A stretch of DNA of 8,840 nucleotides from Alphaproteobacteria bacterium (GTDB taxonomy: Bacteria; Pseudomonadota; Alphaproteobacteria; Rhodobacterales; Rhodobacteraceae). Within the stretch, counting starts at the first letter, position 1. Each line of letters begins with the position of its first letter. The notes beneath the pieces were generated by a model that was not told the origin of the DNA, made no database searches, and saw nothing but the letters and a program-made list of their open reading frames with translations. The position numbers and the translations under genes were made by a program. The stretch lies in contig JAJRUE010000045.1 of NCBI GenBank assembly GCA_024277955.1, forward strand, positions 1 to 8,840, given 5' to 3'. Positions 6,489 to 8,840 of the stretch are shown here, in pieces.

Positions 6489-6513
6489 AAGGAACGATTC
6501 GCCCCGGTTCCTT
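6489..6513. repeat. Hairpin at the edge of the AT-rich tract
   Basis: AAGGAAC (6489-6495) pairs with GTTCCTT (6507-6513) across an 11-base GC-rich loop that contains the GATTC site at 6496-6500. It sits just left of the 6518-6576 AT-rich tract. Its role is unknown. Confidence 0.45.
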
Positions 6514-6517
6514 CCCC

Positions 6518-6576
6518 AATTCTGTAATTCTTGTTTTTCGGTAAGATAATGAAACTAAACGGTAAATATTGATATT
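6518..6576. other. AT-rich tract, candidate duplex-unwinding element
   Basis: Only 14 of 59 bases are G or C, against GC-rich surroundings. It directly abuts the DnaA-box cluster that starts at 6585, the usual layout of a DNA unwinding element. A loose IHF-like TTGATA sits at 6569-6574 but the rest of the IHF consensus is poorly matched. Confidence 0.6.
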
Positions 6577-6584
6577 CCGCCGCC

Positions 6585-6593
6585 TTATCCCCA
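6585..6593 (+). promoter_or_regulatory. DnaA box, one mismatch
   Basis: TTATCCCCA matches TTATCCACA at 8 of 9 positions. It is the first member of the dense cluster. Confidence 0.65.
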
Positions 6594-6596
6594 GCT

Positions 6597-6605
6597 TGTG
6601 GAATA
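6597..6605 (-). promoter_or_regulatory. Weak DnaA box, two mismatches
   Basis: TGTGGAATA on the plus strand (TATTCCACA on the minus strand) matches at 7 of 9 positions. It is credible mainly because of its neighbours. Confidence 0.45.
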
Positions 6606-6625
6606 TCGGCCCACAGCCGTCGCCT

Positions 6626-6634
6626 TGTGGATCA
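6626..6634 (-). promoter_or_regulatory. DnaA box, one mismatch
   Basis: TGTGGATCA on the plus strand reads TGATCCACA on the minus strand, an 8 of 9 match to TTATCCACA. Confidence 0.62.
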
Positions 6635-6651
6635 TTCCGGTGATATCCCAT

Positions 6652-6669
6652 TAATCCACATCGTCCACA
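6652..6669 (+). promoter_or_regulatory. Two abutting tandem DnaA boxes
   Basis: TAATCCACA (6652-6660, one mismatch) is followed without a gap by TCGTCCACA (6661-6669, two mismatches) in the same orientation. A 9-bp period puts the two sites close to one helical turn apart, which would favour side-by-side DnaA binding next to the second AT-rich tract. Confidence 0.55.
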
Positions 6670-6687
6670 GGCCCTACATAATCATCA

Positions 6688-6707
6688 TTCTTTTCTTTCT
6701 TCTTTTC
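6688..6707 (+). other. Pure pyrimidine tract in the origin-like spacer
   Basis: Twenty consecutive T/C bases, mostly T, form the core of an AT-rich run (6676-6713, 8 G/C in 38). The tract is an imperfect mirror repeat. It lies about 20 bp past the last DnaA box, so it may be a second unwinding element, or simply the untranslated region upstream of hemJ. Confidence 0.55.
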
Positions 6708-6758
6708 ATTTAAGGGTAGGGCGACCCGATTGCCTGCAAGAACCTGGAAGAAAGCGTA

Positions 6759-7211
6759 ATGTCGGATTTTCTGATTTCGGCCTACCCGTGGATCAAGTCG
6801 CTTCATGTGATCTCGGTGATCGCCTGGATGGCGGGGCTGTTCTACATGCCGCGCCTGTTTGTCTACCACGTGGAAAGCGTCGGCATGGAAGGGGAAACCG
6901 CCAAGCTGTTCCAGACGATGGAGGTCAGGCTTTTGCGCGCGATCATGAACCCGGCAATGATCGCCGCCTGGACCTTTGGCGGACTGCTGATCGCAACGCC
7001 GGGGATCGTCGACTGGTCCTTTGTGTGGCCCTGGACCAAGGCCGGGGCGGTGCTGGCGATGACCTGGTTCCACCACTGGCTGGGCCGGCGGCGGAAAGAG
7101 TTTCTGAACGGCACCCAGACGCTGACCGGGCGGCAGTATCGGCTGATGAACGAAGTGCCGACGCTGCTTCTGGTGATCATCGTCTTTTCGGTCATCGCCC
7201 GGCCGTTCTGA
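6759..7211 (+). CDS. hemJ: Protoporphyrinogen IX oxidase HemJ
   Basis: This 150-residue inner-membrane protein oxidises protoporphyrinogen IX to protoporphyrin IX, the step before ferrochelatase in haem (and bacteriochlorophyll) synthesis. Four membrane segments are predicted by eye at about 12-32, 62-82, 90-108 and 132-148. Family residues include the N-terminal His16 in SLHVISVIAW, WMAGLFYMPRLFVYH (23-37), MNPAM (63-67), WFHHWLGRRRKEF (103-115) and NEVPTLLLVIIVF (131-143). Length matches HemJ (formerly UPF0093). A GGAAG ribosome-binding site is centred about 10 bases before the ATG. It is the first gene to the right of the origin-like spacer, runs outward from it and precedes rho by 138 bases. 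Haem genes beside the origin are usual in this class, though the common neighbour is hemE. Confidence 0.94.
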   Translation: MSDFLISAYPWIKSLHVISVIAWMAGLFYMPRLFVYHVESVGMEGETAKLFQTMEVRLLRAIMNPAMIAAWTFGGLLIATPGIVDWSFVWPWTKAGAVLAMTWFHHWLGRRRKEFLNGTQTLTGRQYRLMNEVPTLLLVIIVFSVIARPF

Positions 7212-7349
7212 GTGCCGCGCGGGTGATCGGACGTTGACTCGGGCGCTGGCTGCGCCTATTTACCAGCGCAGCAGCCGTCCGGCTGTCTTGATATTCCCAG
7301 AATGAAAACGGATCGCCAGCCTTTCGCGCTGGCCGACGGAAATTTTCCC
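7212..7349 (+). promoter_or_regulatory. rho leader with competing hairpins
   Basis: This spacer between hemJ and rho holds several overlapping inverted repeats. GGCGC (7242-7246) pairs with GCGCC (7252-7256). GCGCTGG (7243-7249) pairs with CCAGCGC (7263-7269). GCTGCGC (7249-7255) pairs with GCGCAGC (7266-7272). CAGCCG (7272-7277) pairs with CGGCTG (7280-7285). The first three exclude one another. None is followed by a proper T-run, so it is not a clear intrinsic terminator. Rho is autoregulated through its leader in E. coli; a similar arrangement here is only a guess. Confidence 0.4.
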
Positions 7350-8681
7350 ATGACAGACGATACCCTGACCGAAGACACTGAGACCCAGGAAACGGTTTCC
7401 CAGGAACCCGAGACCCAGGAAACCCTGCACCTTTCGGATCTCAAGGCGAAAAGCCCCAAGGATCTGCTCGCGATGGCGGAAGAACTGGAAATCGAAAACG
7501 CCTCGACCATGCGCAAGGGCGAGATGATGTTCTCGATCCTCAAGGAACGCGCCGAGGATGGCTGGGAAATCTCGGGCGACGGGGTGCTTGAGGTGCTGCA
7601 GGACGGGTTCGGTTTTCTGCGCTCGCCCGAAGCGAACTACCTGGCCGGCCCGGATGACATCTATGTTTCGCCGGAAATGATCCGCCACCATTCGCTGCGC
7701 ACCGGCGACACGGTTGACGGGGTGATCCAGGCGCCGCGCGAAAACGAACGTTACTTCGCGATCACCAAGGTGACGCTGATCAATTTCGAGGATCCGGAAA
7801 AGGCCCGCCACAAGATCAACTTTGACAACCTGACGCCGCTCTATCCGGACGAGCGCCTGAAGATGGAAGTCGAAGACCCGACGATCAAGGACCGTTCCGC
7901 CCGGATCATCGACCTGATCGCCCCGATCGGCAAGGGCCAGCGGTCGCTGATCGTGGCGCCGCCGCGCACCGGTAAAACCGTGCTGTTGCAAAACATCGCC
8001 AACTCGATCGAAAAAAACCACCCGGAATGCTACCTGATCGTGCTGCTGATCGACGAACGCCCCGAAGAGGTCACCGACATGCAGCGTTCGGTCAAGGGCG
8101 AGGTGATTTCCTCGACCTTCGACGAACCGGCGACGCGCCACGTGGCAGTTTCGGAAATGGTCATCGAAAAGGCCAAGCGCCTGGTGGAACACAAGCGCGA
8201 CGTGGTGATCCTGCTCGATTCGATAACCCGGCTCGGGCGCGCCTACAACACCACGGTGCCGTCTTCGGGCAAGGTGCTGACCGGCGGCGTCGATGCCAAC
8301 GCGCTGCAACGTCCCAAACGCTTCTTCGGCGCTGCGCGCAACATCGAAGAGGGCGGCTCTCTCACCATCATCGCCACGGCGCTGATCGACACCGGCAGCC
8401 GCATGGACGAGGTGATCTTTGAAGAATTCAAGGGCACCGGCAACAGCGAGATCGTGCTGGACCGCAAGGTAGCGGACAAGCGTGTGTTCCCGGCGATGGA
8501 CATCCTGAAATCCGGCACCCGGAAAGAGGAACTTCTGGTCAGCAAGATGGACCTGCAGAAAACCTATGTGCTGCGTCGCATCCTGAATCCGATGGGCACC
8601 ACCGACGCCATCGACTTCCTGATTTCGAAGCTCAAGCAGACCAAGTCCAACGCCGAGTTCTTCGATTCGATGAATGCCTGA
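7350..8681 (+). CDS. rho: Transcription termination factor Rho
   Basis: This hexameric RNA-dependent ATPase and helicase pulls nascent RNA and ends transcription. From ATG 7350 the product is 443 residues. An upstream in-frame ATG at 7302 would add 16 residues but lacks a ribosome-binding site, whereas GGA (7338-7340) precedes 7350. The Rho N-terminal helical domain begins at LHLSDLKAKSPKDLL (26-40), the primary RNA-binding fold has GFGFLRSPEANYLAGPDDIYVSP (86-108), Walker A is APPRTGKT (203-210) and Walker B is VVILLD (285-290). These are followed by SITRLGRAYN and VLTGGVDANALQRPKRFFGAARNIEEGGSLTIIATALIDTGS, which match E. coli Rho almost residue for residue. Residues 1-25 form an extra acidic Thr/Glu/Gln-rich extension with an internal repeat. 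mnmE follows after 31 bases. Confidence 0.97.
   Translation: MTDDTLTEDTETQETVSQEPETQETLHLSDLKAKSPKDLLAMAEELEIENASTMRKGEMMFSILKERAEDGWEISGDGVLEVLQDGFGFLRSPEANYLAGPDDIYVSPEMIRHHSLRTGDTVDGVIQAPRENERYFAITKVTLINFEDPEKARHKINFDNLTPLYPDERLKMEVEDPTIKDRSARIIDLIAPIGKGQRSLIVAPPRTGKTVLLQNIANSIEKNHPECYLIVLLIDERPEEVTDMQRSVKGEVISSTFDEPATRHVAVSEMVIEKAKRLVEHKRDVVILLDSITRLGRAYNTTVPSSGKVLTGGVDANALQRPKRFFGAARNIEEGGSLTIIATALIDTGSRMDEVIFEEFKGTGNSEIVLDRKVADKRVFPAMDILKSGTRKEELLVSKMDLQKTYVLRRILNPMGTTDAIDFLISKLKQTKSNAEFFDSMNA
7380..7423 (+). repeat. 14-bp direct repeat in the rho 5' coding region
   Basis: GAGACCCAGGAAAC occurs at 7380-7393 and again at 7410-7423, a 30-bp period that stays in frame and encodes ETQET twice in the acidic N-terminal extension of Rho. 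It looks like a recent tandem duplication. Confidence 0.85.
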
Positions 8682-8683
8682 TA

Positions 8684-8699
8684 ATTGTTGTAAAACAAT
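8684..8699 (+). repeat. Small AT-rich hairpin between rho and mnmE
   Basis: ATTGTT (8684-8689) pairs with AACAAT (8694-8699) around a 4-base loop directly after the rho stop. The stem is only 6 bp and weak, with no T-run after it, so it is an unlikely terminator; read-through into mnmE is plausible. Confidence 0.35.
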
Positions 8700-8712
8700 A
8701 ACTTAGTACGAA

Positions 8713-8840
8713 ATGGACACGATTTATTCCTTGGCTTCCGCGCGCGGCAAGGCGGGGGTATCGGTTGTGCGCATCTCGGGCCCCGAGGCCTTTTCGGCGG
8801 GCCTGGCGCTTGCCGGATCGCTGCCGTCCGCACGGCGCGC
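8713..8840 (+). CDS. mnmE: tRNA modification GTPase MnmE (TrmE), 5' part only
   Basis: The first 42 codons are present; the gene runs off the window. The N-terminus MDTIYSLASARGKAGVSVVRISGPEA is the conserved start of MnmE, whose N-terminal domain binds a tetrahydrofolate derivative. With MnmG, the full protein adds the carboxymethylaminomethyl group to wobble uridine 34 of certain tRNAs. The G domain and the C-terminal FCxGK motif lie outside the window. No strong ribosome-binding site is seen upstream (the spacer is AT-rich), and rho ends 31 bases before. The rho-mnmE adjacency, normally followed by mnmG, rsmG, parA and parB, is the typical origin-side arrangement in alphaproteobacteria. 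Confidence 0.95.
   Translation, partial: MDTIYSLASARGKAGVSVVRISGPEAFSAGLALAGSLPSARR

Larger units (their letters stand above)
6331..6758. other. Candidate chromosomal replication origin (oriC) between maf and hemJ
   Basis: This 428-bp spacer is the only large gene-free stretch in the window. I see one perfect DnaA box (6342-6350) and five near-matches between 6585 and 6669. An AT-rich tract lies at 6518-6576 (14 G/C in 59 bases) and a second at 6676-6713 (8 G/C in 38), in otherwise GC-rich DNA. Two GANTC sites (CcrM methylation sequence) lie at 6360-6364 and 6496-6500. Genes on both sides run outward, hence with the forks. Established knowledge: the Caulobacter/Rickettsia-type origin sits beside hemE and RP001, close to maf-aroE-coaE-dnaQ-secB and rho-mnmE-mnmG-parAB. 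Neither hemE nor RP001 is seen here, and no complete CtrA site (TTAA-N7-TTAA) was found. The spacer must also carry promoters for maf and hemJ. The origin assignment is inference. Confidence 0.72.

Noticed and set aside
6331..6651. Open frame continuing upstream of maf for about 107 codons
   Set aside because: It crosses the DnaA boxes and AT-rich tract, shows no conserved motif, and maf homologues begin at the ATG at 6330.
6652..6713. CtrA binding site in the origin-like spacer
   Set aside because: Only isolated TTAA tetramers (6651-6654, 6710-6713) are present, not at the 7-base spacing.
7260..8309. 349-codon minus-strand frame opposite rho
   Set aside because: It is rich in His, Arg and Asp as expected from the complement of a GC-rich gene, and rho on the plus strand is unmistakable.

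Overview
The window looks like chromosomal housekeeping DNA from an alphaproteobacterium, most likely Rhodobacteraceae (Roseobacter/Rhodobacter relatives). This rests on the high G+C, the gene content and order, a TimA-type Tim44-like protein, HemJ rather than HemG/HemY, and a Rho and SecB of clear alphaproteobacterial type. It is not an accessory island: I see no transposase, integrase, phage, CRISPR or toxin-antitoxin genes.

Layout from left to right. A leftward cluster at 59-2342 reads timA-like (Tim44 domain), mltA (lytic transglycosylase), smr (Smr-domain protein), with ATGA stop/start overlaps. A divergent spacer (2343-2462) follows, then rightward fxsA and secB. Convergent secB and dnaQ are separated by a paired inverted repeat (3551-3603) that probably serves as a two-way terminator. 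A tightly coupled leftward operon then reads maf, aroE, coaE, dnaQ (6330 down to 3614), each start overlapping the previous stop. The largest non-coding stretch, 6331-6758, lies between maf and a rightward group of hemJ, rho and mnmE (partial at the window edge).

The 428-bp gap is the highlight. It holds one perfect DnaA box (TTATCCACA, minus strand, just upstream of the maf start) and five near-matches packed into 6585-6669. Two strikingly AT-rich tracts flank that cluster. Genes diverge on both sides. The neighbours (maf-aroE-coaE-dnaQ-secB on one side, rho-mnmE on the other) are those known to surround the alphaproteobacterial chromosome origin (Caulobacter/Rickettsia type). I infer that this is oriC or an oriC-proximal DnaA-binding region. 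The usual partners hemE and RP001 are not in the window.

Together the genes serve replication and repair (dnaQ, possibly smr), RNA metabolism (rho, mnmE), cofactor and precursor synthesis (coaE, aroE, hemJ), protein export and envelope work (secB, the Tim44-like protein, mltA, fxsA) and nucleotide-pool sanitation (maf). No wholly new multi-gene system is visible. The points worth a second look are the origin-like spacer, the hairpin pair that seems to have spilled into the dnaQ C-terminus, the repeat-containing acidic N-terminus of Rho, and competing hairpins in the rho leader.
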